Part shown: positions 10,690-18,847 of the stretch, piece by piece
Layout: each line of letters begins with the position of its first letter
How positions within the stretch are numbered: the first letter of the stretch is position 1
Assembly: GCF_019449275.2 (NCBI RefSeq)
Contig: NZ_JAHZQZ020000012.1
Coordinates: forward strand, 1-64,000
From: Microbacterium sp. HD4P20
GTDB taxonomy: Bacteria; Actinomycetota; Actinomycetes; Actinomycetales; Microbacteriaceae
Reading direction: 5' to 3'
Length of the DNA: 64,000 nucleotides
Position numbers and translations under genes: made by a program
The notes under the pieces: generated by a model
What the model was told of the DNA's origin: nothing
Databases searched by the model: none
What the model saw: the letters and a program-made list of their open reading frames with translations, nothing else

Positions 10690-11964
10690 ATGAAGAGTTC
10701 CCGCACCATTCGCGCCGTCGCCCTCGCCGGCGCCGCCATCGGAGCCCTCGCGCTCGCCGGCTGCTCCGGCGGCGGCAGCGGAACCGGGTCGGAGGGAGAG
10801 GTCGTCCTCGAGCTCGTCCAGTCAGGCGACGTCAACCAGGGCAACGGCTACGCCCAGCTCGCTGAGAAGTACTTCGACGAGACGGGCGTCCGCGTCGAAG
10901 TCGTCGAGGTGCCCAACGCAGACCTCATGACGCGACTGCGCACGGCCTCGCAGGCCAACGACCTGCCCGCCCTGGCAGCGGCCCCCTCGGTGGACCCGGC
11001 CTGGACCGAGCGCCTGCTCGACCTCACCGACATCTTCGACGAGGTCGGCATCATCGACACGCTGAGCGTGATGGATCCTTCCGACGACACGGTCAAGGCA
11101 CTGCCCACCACCCTGACCTCCGTCGGCATGTTCCTGAACAAGTCGCTGTGGGACCAGGCCGGCGTCACGTACCCGACGTCGATCGACGACGCGTGGACGT
11201 GGGACGAGTTCGTCGACAAGTCGACCCAGGTCGTCAACGCGACGGATGCCGAATACGGCGCCGTGATGGACAGCTCCGCGCACCGGCTCCGGGCCCTGCT
11301 GTTCGAGTTCGGCAGCGAGGGAGTCACCGAGCAGGAAGACGGCACGTGGGCGCTGGACGAAGAGGGTGCCGAGGCGCTGGAGTACTTCAAGGGCATGCAC
11401 GACTCCGGCTTCATGCCGGCATCCGTGTGGGGCGCCGGTGACGACCCGAGCGCGACCTTCAAGAGCGGCCGCGTCGCGGCATACATGTCGGGCGTCTGGC
11501 AGATCGCCGACTTCCAGGCCAACATCACCGACTTCGAGTGGGTGTCGGTGCCGCTTCCCGCCCAGCCGGTCACCGCGACCAACTACGGCGCGGCTTCGTG
11601 GATCGTCGCGTTCGACGGCACCGGCGTCGAGGAGGAGACGCTCGCGTTCATCGAGTGGCTGTACAGCGAGGAGAACTACCGCGAGTACTGCGAGATCTCG
11701 GGCTGCCTGCCCGTCCTCGAGGGCCTCGAGGTCACTTACGGCGACGACGCGTACGCGTTCGACCTGTACAACGCCGAGATCGCGGCGTCGCCCGCCATCT
11801 CGGGCGTGCAGACGACCAATGGCGTGCTCTTCGGTTACGAGGGCAAGGTCATCGACTCCGAGCCGCTGAAGGACGAGACGGTGAAGTACCTCAACGGCGA
11901 GCAGACGCTTGAGCAGACCGTCGAGAACATCAACACCACCTCGACCGAGCAGCTGGCGGACTGA
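10690..11964 (+). CDS. sugar ABC transporter, substrate-binding lipoprotein
   Basis: A 424-residue family 1 extracellular solute-binding protein. A lipoprotein signal peptide ends in 'LALAGC' with Cys25 as the lipidated residue, followed by a Gly/Ser linker. The two-lobe body has family features such as 'DLTDIFDEVG', 'FLNKSLWDQAG' and 'TWDEFVDKSTQV'. It captures an oligosaccharide outside the membrane and hands it to the permeases at 11985 and 12929. The ATG follows AAGGAGAAACC. It is the first gene of an operon that ends with GH38 and an unclassified protein, so the ligand may contain mannose, or an alpha-linked sugar the GH38 accepts. A perfect 14-bp stem-loop lies shortly after its stop, within the next gene. 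Confidence 0.9.
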   Translation: MKSSRTIRAVALAGAAIGALALAGCSGGGSGTGSEGEVVLELVQSGDVNQGNGYAQLAEKYFDETGVRVEVVEVPNADLMTRLRTASQANDLPALAAAPSVDPAWTERLLDLTDIFDEVGIIDTLSVMDPSDDTVKALPTTLTSVGMFLNKSLWDQAGVTYPTSIDDAWTWDEFVDKSTQVVNATDAEYGAVMDSSAHRLRALLFEFGSEGVTEQEDGTWALDEEGAEALEYFKGMHDSGFMPASVWGAGDDPSATFKSGRVAAYMSGVWQIADFQANITDFEWVSVPLPAQPVTATNYGAASWIVAFDGTGVEEETLAFIEWLYSEENYREYCEISGCLPVLEGLEVTYGDDAYAFDLYNAEIAASPAISGVQTTNGVLFGYEGKVIDSEPLKDETVKYLNGEQTLEQTVENINTTSTEQLAD

Positions 11965-11984
11965 GAGATCAGACGGGAATCGGC

Positions 11985-12935
11985 ATGACTCTCGCTGCCA
12001 AACCGACCGCCCCCGCCACGCAGGCGGGGGCGGTCGCCCCGCTCCCGAAGCGCCGTCGCCGCCCGTTCGGCCGCTACCGCCTGGCCCCATTCCTCTTCAC
12101 GGTGGCGGCAGCGGCGCTGTTCGCGCTGTTCTTCCTGTGGCCCGGCGTTCTCGGACTCTCGTACTCATTCACGGACTATCGCGGGTGGGGCGACGCAGAG
12201 TTCGTCGGGTTCGACAACTACGTCGCGCTCATGCAGGACCCGGGCTTCTACTCGGCTCTGGGCCGCACGCTGGTCTACACGATCTTCTCGGTCCCGATCG
12301 GCTACGCGCTCTCGCTCGCGATGGCGGTCGCCATCAACGCCCTGTGGTCGCGCGGCAAGGTCGCGGCCCGCATCATCTTCTTCCTCCCCTGGCTGATCTC
12401 ACCGATCGTCACCGGCGTCATCTGGCGCTGGATGTTCGGCGAGAGCTTCGGGTTCGTCAACTTCGTCATCGAGTCGCTGGGCGGCGACGGGCTCCCGTGG
12501 TCGTCCAACGCCAACCTGTCGCTGCTGGTGGTGATCCTCGCCTCATCGTGGGGCGGCGCAGCGTTCAACATGCTGCTCTTCGTGGCGGCGCTGAACAACG
12601 TGCCGCAGTCGTACTACGAGGCCGCCGAGCTCGACGGTGCGAACGGATGGCAGCGGTTCTGGAACATCACGCTGCCCTCCATCGCGCCGACCTCCGTCCT
12701 GGTGATCCTGTTGTCGACGCTGGGACACATGAAGGAGTTCGCCATGATCCAGGCCCTCAACGAGGGCGGTCCGGGAACGCAGAACCGGCTGATCGTGCAG
12801 TACATCTACGAGACCGGCTTCAAGCAGTCCGAGATCGGGTACGCCACCGCGGCCTCGATGGTGCTCCTCGTCATCCTCATGGCGATCGCGATCATCCAGC
12901 TGGCCGTCAGCAGAAGGAGCGGCAGCGCATGGTGA
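11985..12935 (+). CDS. sugar ABC transporter permease (MalF-type)
   Basis: A 316-residue inner-membrane permease with about six hydrophobic segments. The cytoplasmic coupling loop 'EAAELDGANGWQRFWNITLP' is the EAA motif of binding-protein-dependent permeases. An Ala/Pro-rich N-terminal tail precedes the first membrane segment near residue 35. The first codons contain a perfect 14-bp stem-loop (12004-12036), described separately. It lies 20 bp after the SBP and overlaps the second permease by 7 bp (ATGGTGA). The partner ATPase is not encoded here. Confidence 0.92.
   Translation: MTLAAKPTAPATQAGAVAPLPKRRRRPFGRYRLAPFLFTVAAAALFALFFLWPGVLGLSYSFTDYRGWGDAEFVGFDNYVALMQDPGFYSALGRTLVYTIFSVPIGYALSLAMAVAINALWSRGKVAARIIFFLPWLISPIVTGVIWRWMFGESFGFVNFVIESLGGDGLPWSSNANLSLLVVILASSWGGAAFNMLLFVAALNNVPQSYYEAAELDGANGWQRFWNITLPSIAPTSVLVILLSTLGHMKEFAMIQALNEGGPGTQNRLIVQYIYETGFKQSEIGYATAASMVLLVILMAIAIIQLAVSRRSGSAW
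12004..12036. terminator. SBP-distal stem-loop inside the permease coding start
   Basis: A 14-bp perfect stem (arms 12004-12017 and 12023-12036) with a 5-nt loop and no T tract, 40 bp after the SBP stop. It encodes permease residues around 7-18. It probably blocks 3' exonucleases or attenuates transcription so that the SBP exceeds the permeases. It is one of five such structures in this window. Confidence 0.65.
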
Positions 12936-13816
12936 ACACGTACGCCGTCACCGTCCCCCCGGACGCCAAACCCACCCGGCCACGGCGCACCCTGCGCACC
13001 CGCTTCCGGCGCGCCCTCCTGCCCACGGCGCTGCTGTGGGTGCTCGCCCTCCTGATGCTCTTCCCGCTGCTGTGGTTCCTGCTGTCGTCGTTCAAGCCGG
13101 GCGGCGAGCTCTTCACGTATCCGCTGTCGTTCTTCCCGAAGGAATGGACGGTGCAGGGCTACGCGGACGCGCTGGAGCGGATCGACTTCGTCCAGTACTT
13201 CACCAACACCGCCATCGTGGCGACGGTGACGACCGTGCTGACGGTGTTCCTCTGCGCCACGACCGGCTACGCGCTCGCGAAGTACAAGAACCCGTGGCTG
13301 AGCGTGCTGGGCCTGTGCATCCTCTCGATGACGATGCTGCCGGGCGAGGTCATCCTGAACCCGATGTTCATCGTGGTGCGCGACCTGGGGCTCTACAACA
13401 CGCTCGCGGGCGTCATCATCCCGTCGATCGTGACGCCGACCGGCGTGTTCATGTTCCGGCAGTTCTTCCTGTCGATCCCCGACGAGCTGCTGCAGGCGGC
13501 GCGGATCGACGGGGCGAGCGAGTACGGTATCTTCTTCCGCATCATGCTGCCGCTGGCCAAGCCCATCGCGCTGACGCTGGGGATCGTGTCGTTCCAGTGG
13601 CGCTGGAACGACTACATCTTCCCGTTGATCATCCTGGGCGACCCCGACAAGTTCACGCTGCAGATCGCCCTGCGCGCGCTCGTCGGCGCCGAGAACATCC
13701 AGTGGACGATCCTGCTGGCAGCCTCCGTGCTGTCGATCATCCCGCTGGTCGTGCTCTACCTCGTGTTCCAGCGCTACATCACCTCGTCGAACATCAACGC
13801 GGGCCTGAAGGACTGA
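12929..13816 (+). CDS. sugar ABC transporter permease (MalG-type)
   Basis: A 295-residue permease with six predicted membrane segments. The coupling motif is 'QAARIDGASEYGIFFRIMLP', followed by the conserved 'WNDYIFPL'. The ATG at 12929 has AGAAGGAG just upstream and overlaps the stop of the first permease. Its own stop overlaps the GH38 start as TGATG. It forms the membrane channel with the preceding permease. The tight packing indicates one transcript from the SBP to 18590. Confidence 0.92.
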   Translation: MVNTYAVTVPPDAKPTRPRRTLRTRFRRALLPTALLWVLALLMLFPLLWFLLSSFKPGGELFTYPLSFFPKEWTVQGYADALERIDFVQYFTNTAIVATVTTVLTVFLCATTGYALAKYKNPWLSVLGLCILSMTMLPGEVILNPMFIVVRDLGLYNTLAGVIIPSIVTPTGVFMFRQFFLSIPDELLQAARIDGASEYGIFFRIMLPLAKPIALTLGIVSFQWRWNDYIFPLIILGDPDKFTLQIALRALVGAENIQWTILLAASVLSIIPLVVLYLVFQRYITSSNINAGLKD

Positions 13817-16800
13817 TGCCCGAAGCCGACCGACTCATCCTGGAGCGCGCCGACCGGTTCGTCCACGACTACCTGGCCAAGGCGGTCGTGGCGGATCGGC
13901 GGCGCCTCGGTGTCCGTGGGTGGGTCGTGCCCGGTGAGGCCGGGCTTCCGGGCGAACCGGTGCCGTTCGCCACGTTGCCCGACGAATCGGCGTTCGCGAC
14001 GGTGGATGCCGGTGAGCCCTGGGGCCGCGCGTGGGGCACGACGTGGTTTCTCGTCGACGGTGAGATTCCCACCGCGTGGGGCGACCGCGCCGGCCGCATC
14101 GAGCTCTCGCTCGATCTGGGTTTCAGTCAGGCCAAGCCGGGATTCCAGTGCGAGGGTCTGGTTCGCACGCCCGACGGACGGGCCGTGAAGGGCCTGGAGC
14201 CCCGCAACCACCATGTGCCGCTCGAGGCGGGGCCCGGCTCCACCTTCCGCTACTACGTGGAGGCCGCCTCGAACCCCGACCTGTCGGGCGGGGACGACTT
14301 CAAGAGCGTCACGGCGTTTCGTCCCACCTCCGCGGGGGACGCCGCGACGGCCGGCGAGGAGCCCTTGTACCGCCTGGGGCGCTGCGAGGTGCGACTCGTC
14401 GACACCGGTGTGGAGGAGTTGCGGCGCGAGGTGGCGATCCTGTGCGGGCTGGCACGCGAGCTGACCGACTCCGACCCGCGCCGTGCCCGGATCCTCGACG
14501 GCGTGGAGCGCGCGCTCTACGCCATCAACCCCGACGAGCCTTCGAACGGCGTCGAGGCCGCTCGCGGCATCCTTCGTCCCCTCCTCGCTTCGCCGGCAGC
14601 TCCCTCCGCGCACCGGATCGTCGCCACGGGCCACGCGCACATCGACTCCGCGTGGCTGTGGCCGGCCCGCGAGACGGTCCGCAAGGTGGCGCGGACGTTC
14701 GCCAACGTGCTTGAGCTGATGGACCGCGACGCCGATCTGACGTTCGTGAGCTCGTCGGCGCAGCATTTCGCGTGGGTGAAGCAGAACGACCCCGAGCTCT
14801 ACGAGCGCGTGAGACGTCGCGTCGCCGAGGGCCGGTTCCTGCCCGTCGGCAACATGTGGGTGGAATCCGACGTCAACATGCCCTCCGGCGAATCCCTCGC
14901 CCGGCAGCTGCTGTACGGCACGCGGTTCTTCGAGGACGAGTTCGGTGCCAGGTCGGACGTCGGGTGGCTTCCGGACTCGTTCGGGTTTCCGGCATCCCTC
15001 CCGCAGCTGCTGCGCAGTGCGGGCCTGCGCTGGTTCTTCACGCAGAAGATGTGCTGGAACGACGTCAACACCATGCCCCACCACACCTTCCGGTGGGAGG
15101 GCCTGGATGGCACGCGGATCTTCACCCACTTCCCGCCGAACAACACCTACAGCGGCGACATGCGGCCCACGGAGCTTGCTCGCAGCGTCCGCAACTTCTC
15201 GGACCACGCGCACGCCTCGTCGTCGCTGATGCCGTTCGGGTACGGCGACGGCGGTGGCGGACCGACGCGCGAGATGATGGCCGACGGGCGAGCGCAGTCC
15301 GACCTCGAGGGCTCGCCGCGACTGCGGTTCGGCGGTCCGCGCGAATTCTTCCTCGAGGCCGAGGAGGAGTACGCCGACGCCCCGATCTGGTCGGGCGAGA
15401 TGTATCTCGAATTCCACCGAGGCATCTACACGTCGCAGTCGCGCACCAAGCGGGGCAACCGGCGCAACGAGTGGCTGCTCGTCGAGGCCGAGCTGTGGTG
15501 CGCCGCGGCGGCGCTGCGCACGCCCTTCGATTATCCCTACGAGCAGCTGGACGAGCTGTGGCGCGAGGTGCTGCTGCTGCAGTTCCACGACATCCTGCCC
15601 GGCAGCGCGATCGCCTGGGTGCACCGCGAGGCCGAGCGGTCGCATGCCCGCGTCACCGCGCGGCTGGAGGGCCTGATCGAGGGTGCGGTGGCCGCGCTCG
15701 CGGACCGCGGTGACGAGCCGCTGTTGCTGAACCCCGCCCCGGTGCCGGCGGGCGGCGTGCCGGCGTGGGGCGCCGCGGCGGGGCATCCGTCGTCCGCTCC
15801 GCGCGCATCCGCTGCACCTGACGGTGGCTTCCGTCTGCAGTCGGCCGCGCTCACGGTCGAGGTGGCGGCCGACGGCACGCTCGCGAGCGTGGTGGATGTG
15901 CCGACCGGGCGTGAGCTGCTGGCCCCCGGCGGCCGTGGCAATCTGCTGCAGCTGCACGTGGACGCGCCCGCCAAATGGGACGCGTGGGAGCTCGACCGCT
16001 CGTACCGGCTCTCGGTCACCGACCTCGTGGACGGCTCGGCGACTCTGGCCGAAAGCGGTGACGTGCACGTCGTGCGCCGTTTCGGGACGAGTCGCGTCGA
16101 GCAGTGGATCGGGCTCGATGACTCCGGTGAGGCCTTGCGCATCCGCACCCGGGTCGAGTGGCACGAGCGCCACCGGCTGCTCAAGCTCGCCTTCCCGCTG
16201 GACGTGCACGCGATGGATGCCGCGTACGAGACGCAGTTCGGCCACGTGCGCCGCGCCGTCCACACCAACACGTCGTGGGATGCCGCGCGGTACGAGGTCT
16301 GCGCGCACCGCTGGGTCCACGTCGGGGAACCCGGGTTCGGCGTGGCGGTGGTCAACGACGGACTCTACGGCCATGACGTCACGAGGCAGATCGTGCAGGG
16401 CCGTGTCTCGACGGTCGTTCGTCAATCGCTGCTGCGCGCACCCACCTTTCCCGACCCGGATGCCGATCGAGGCGAGCATGAGTTCGTGACCGTGCTCGCG
16501 CCCGCGGCCCGGCCCGAGGACGCCGCTCGCTGGGGTGCGCTCGTCGGGTCGCCGGTGCGTGCCGTTCGCGGAGCCCACGCACCGGAGCCCCTGGTGCAGG
16601 TTCAGGGCGATGGCGGCGTGGTGCTGTCCGCCGCGAAGCTCGCTGCCGATCGGAGCGGAGACCTCATCGTGCGCGTGTTCGAGCAGCGCGGTGCCCGATC
16701 CCGGGCCCGCCTGCGCCTCGGCGTCGACGTCACCGGGGTGCGGGTATGCGACCTGGTTGAGACGCCGGATGCCGCGGCATCCGACATCTGCGTCGAGGGC

Positions 16801-16884
16801 CGCGACGCGGCCGTGGAGCTGAGCGCATTCCAGGTGCTGACCCTGCGGGTGACGCCGGCGAGCGCGGGGGAGAGTCGGGCATGA
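13816..16884 (+). CDS. GH38 alpha-mannosidase
   Basis: A 1022-residue glycoside hydrolase family 38 enzyme. An N-terminal beta domain (to about 260) precedes the catalytic domain. 'GHAHIDSAWLWP' (272-283) supplies zinc ligands His273, His275 and Asp277, and 'GWLPDSFGFP' the predicted nucleophile Asp387. Large C-terminal beta-sandwich domains follow. The family removes alpha-linked mannose with retention, using zinc. There is no signal peptide, so the likely substrates are imported mannosides, for example from N-glycans or gum-like polymers. Its stop overlaps the next gene as ATGA. GH38 is unexpected beside pectin-type genes and suggests this operon handles a different glycan fraction. A perfect palindrome GGATGCCGCGGCATCC lies in its coding sequence near 16766. 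Confidence 0.93.
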   Translation: MPEADRLILERADRFVHDYLAKAVVADRRRLGVRGWVVPGEAGLPGEPVPFATLPDESAFATVDAGEPWGRAWGTTWFLVDGEIPTAWGDRAGRIELSLDLGFSQAKPGFQCEGLVRTPDGRAVKGLEPRNHHVPLEAGPGSTFRYYVEAASNPDLSGGDDFKSVTAFRPTSAGDAATAGEEPLYRLGRCEVRLVDTGVEELRREVAILCGLARELTDSDPRRARILDGVERALYAINPDEPSNGVEAARGILRPLLASPAAPSAHRIVATGHAHIDSAWLWPARETVRKVARTFANVLELMDRDADLTFVSSSAQHFAWVKQNDPELYERVRRRVAEGRFLPVGNMWVESDVNMPSGESLARQLLYGTRFFEDEFGARSDVGWLPDSFGFPASLPQLLRSAGLRWFFTQKMCWNDVNTMPHHTFRWEGLDGTRIFTHFPPNNTYSGDMRPTELARSVRNFSDHAHASSSLMPFGYGDGGGGPTREMMADGRAQSDLEGSPRLRFGGPREFFLEAEEEYADAPIWSGEMYLEFHRGIYTSQSRTKRGNRRNEWLLVEAELWCAAAALRTPFDYPYEQLDELWREVLLLQFHDILPGSAIAWVHREAERSHARVTARLEGLIEGAVAALADRGDEPLLLNPAPVPAGGVPAWGAAAGHPSSAPRASAAPDGGFRLQSAALTVEVAADGTLASVVDVPTGRELLAPGGRGNLLQLHVDAPAKWDAWELDRSYRLSVTDLVDGSATLAESGDVHVVRRFGTSRVEQWIGLDDSGEALRIRTRVEWHERHRLLKLAFPLDVHAMDAAYETQFGHVRRAVHTNTSWDAARYEVCAHRWVHVGEPGFGVAVVNDGLYGHDVTRQIVQGRVSTVVRQSLLRAPTFPDPDADRGEHEFVTVLAPAARPEDAARWGALVGSPVRAVRGAHAPEPLVQVQGDGGVVLSAAKLAADRSGDLIVRVFEQRGARSRARLRLGVDVTGVRVCDLVETPDAAASDICVEGRDAAVELSAFQVLTLRVTPASAGESRA

Positions 16885-18590
16885 GCACGCTCGACACGGA
16901 CGTCGTGGACGCCGCTTTCGTGGATGCGGTCACCGCCGCCGCCGATGCCGCCGTGGACCAGCTGCTCGCGGGCGACTCTCCGGCGTCTCTCGGCGATGCG
17001 CCCCTCGGGCCGCATCGCGAGTCGATGCGTCGCGCGAAGCTGCTCGTGGTCGCGTACCTCGCGCCGAACTCGCGCCGTGCGGGGGACCGCCGGCTGACGG
17101 ATGCCGCGCAGGAGTACGCCGCGGCGCTCGAGGCTATGCAGAGCCGGACGGGCCTGTTCCTCGGCGGCGACAACGTCGAGTCGCCGCCGGATTCCGGCTT
17201 CACGATCAACGACCTCGGGGACGTGCTGGAGCTGATCGCCCGTTCCGACGCACGCTCCGACCTCTCACGGCTCGACGCGCTGCTGCGCTCGATCGCCGAC
17301 CGCGCCACACCGGCGATGCTCGCCGGTGGCGTGCACACGCCCAACCACCGCTGGGAGTTGGCGGCGGCGCTGACCCGCCTGCATCGCGTGCGGCCCGACG
17401 AGAGCCTCCGCGCCCGGATCGAGCAGTGGCTGGCGGAGGGCGTCGACATCGACGGCGACGGTCTGTACTCCGAGCGCAGCGCCAATTACGCGGCTCACGT
17501 ATCGAACCCGTCGCTGCTGGTGATTGCGGATGCTCTGCAGCGGCCGGAGCTGCTCGACGTCGTCGAGCTCAACCTCACGGCGACGCTGGGGCTCATGCAC
17601 ACCGACGGATCCGTCGAGACGGTGCATTCCCGGCGACAGGATCAGCAGACCACCCGCTTTCCGCTTGCGCCGTACGCCCTGCACTTCCGTCGGCTCGCGA
17701 TCGAGCGCGGGCGCGGCGACTTCGCCTGGGCCGCGCGACGCGCGCTCGCCGAAGGGATTGCCGAACCGCAGACCGCCCTGGCAGAGCTGCTCCTGCACCC
17801 GGTGCTCTCCGCGCCGCTGCCGGCTGAAGAGCCTCCGCCCGTGCCGGCCCGCTCGACGTGGGGCGAGAGTGGTCTGGTGATCGACCGCACCCCGCGGCGC
17901 ACGCTGGTCGTTTACGGCGGGTCGGACTACCGCGCGTTCCGGCGCGTGCGGTCGGGCCTTGCCAACAACCCGACGTTCTTGCGGATGACCGCCGGTCCGG
18001 TTGTGCTCGAGGGGCTTCGGCTTTCGCGCGAGTTCTTCGGGCTCGGGCCCTTCCGCGCCGACGCGATGGAGCATACCGCTGACGGTCTCGTGCTGCGCGA
18101 AGAGCTCACGCCGGCGTACTACCAGCCGCTGCCGGCAGAGCTGCGCCGAGCTGACGGCCGGTACGAGCTGGTGGACGAAGGACGATTCGCCGCCGCGATG
18201 GCGTTCGATCGGCGCCCCGCCGACATCGTGTCGCTGCGTACCCGGATCGACGTGCGGCCGACCGACGACGGCGCCGAGCTGGTGATCGCCACCGAGGGAC
18301 CTTCGTCGGGGTGGGCGCTCGAGCTGGCATTCCGTGAGGGCGGCTCCTTCGAAGGACTCGAGCCGGTCGGCGACGAGGCGTTCGTGCTGAGCGAGGGATG
18401 GGGCCGCTACCGCGTCGGGAATGCCGCGATGGAGTTCGGACCGGGCGCGGGCGTCGGCGGTCGGCCCCGGTACTCACCAGGCGAGGACTACGACTACGTC
18501 GGTGGCACCGACGCGCTGCCGGGCCCTCGCGCTTACATCACCGGGCGCTCGCCGGGCACCGTCCACCTGCGACTGCGCGCCGTGGACTGA
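16881..18590 (+). CDS. unclassified protein, possible alpha-toroid glycan lyase or hydrolase
   Basis: A 569-residue cytoplasmic protein that I cannot place in a named family. The first 320 residues look all-helical: an Ala/Leu/Arg-rich repeat pattern, then 'TPNHRWELAAALTRLHR' (about 152-168), 'DGDGLYSERSANYAAHVSN' (about 191-209) and 'DGSVETVHSRRQDQ'. The rest looks beta-rich and ends in repeated 'R.RYSPGEDYDYVGG'-type strands. A helical toroid followed by a beta-sandwich is the layout of several polysaccharide lyases such as the heparinase II/III group, and the Asn-His, Tyr and Arg-Arg clusters would suit a lyase site. This is inference from architecture only. It is coupled to GH38 by a 4-bp overlap, so it probably acts on the same glycan. 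Confidence 0.6.
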   Translation: MSTLDTDVVDAAFVDAVTAAADAAVDQLLAGDSPASLGDAPLGPHRESMRRAKLLVVAYLAPNSRRAGDRRLTDAAQEYAAALEAMQSRTGLFLGGDNVESPPDSGFTINDLGDVLELIARSDARSDLSRLDALLRSIADRATPAMLAGGVHTPNHRWELAAALTRLHRVRPDESLRARIEQWLAEGVDIDGDGLYSERSANYAAHVSNPSLLVIADALQRPELLDVVELNLTATLGLMHTDGSVETVHSRRQDQQTTRFPLAPYALHFRRLAIERGRGDFAWAARRALAEGIAEPQTALAELLLHPVLSAPLPAEEPPPVPARSTWGESGLVIDRTPRRTLVVYGGSDYRAFRRVRSGLANNPTFLRMTAGPVVLEGLRLSREFFGLGPFRADAMEHTADGLVLREELTPAYYQPLPAELRRADGRYELVDEGRFAAAMAFDRRPADIVSLRTRIDVRPTDDGAELVIATEGPSSGWALELAFREGGSFEGLEPVGDEAFVLSEGWGRYRVGNAAMEFGPGAGVGGRPRYSPGEDYDYVGGTDALPGPRAYITGRSPGTVHLRLRAVD

Positions 18591-18611
18591 TCGGGCGGGG
18601 TCGCCTGCGCG

Positions 18612-18643
18612 CCGTGCGGTGCGCCGTGGGCTGCGCCGCACGG
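18612..18643. terminator. stem-loop after the GH38 operon
   Basis: An 11-bp GC stem with one bulge, CCGTGCGG(T)GCGC against GCGCCGCACGG, 22 bp after the stop at 18590. There is no T tract. It lies between convergent transcripts and could serve both. Confidence 0.45.
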
Positions 18644-18645
18644 TC

Positions 18646-18788
18646 TCAGCCGAGGTCGACGTCGACGGACGCGCGCTCGACGGCGGAGCGCTGCGCGGCA
18701 TCGGCGAGGACGAGCGCGGCACGGCCGTCCTCGAAGGTGGGGCTGATCGAGGGTTCGCCGCGGACGGTCTTGACGAACTCGGCTGACA
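18646..18788 (-). pseudogene. C-terminal remnant of a Gfo/Idh/MocA dehydrogenase
   Basis: About 46 codons ending in TGA read 'SAEFVKTVRGEPSIS', 'PTFEDGRAALVLADAAQ', 'RSAVERASVDV'. This is the usual C-terminal helix pair of Gfo/Idh/MocA proteins, where 'P..FEDG..A..LADA...SA' is the hallmark. No Rossmann domain or start precedes it: the frame runs straight into the stem-loop after the SBP gene at 18848. I read it as the tail of a dehydrogenase gene that once followed the SBP and was removed by a deletion. Confidence 0.65.
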
Positions 18789-18790
18789 CG

Positions 18791-18828
18791 GACGGATGCC
18801 GCGGCGGGAGATCGCCGCGGCATCCGTC
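18791..18828. terminator. 16-bp perfect stem-loop after the SBP gene at 18848
   Basis: Arms 18791-18806 and 18813-18828 pair perfectly around a 6-nt loop, 20 bp beyond the SBP stop on the minus strand. There is no T tract. The arms contain GGATGCC/GGCATCC. It probably stabilises the SBP message end or stops transcription. Confidence 0.7.
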
Positions 18829-18847
18829 CACGTATCGAGGGAGAAAC

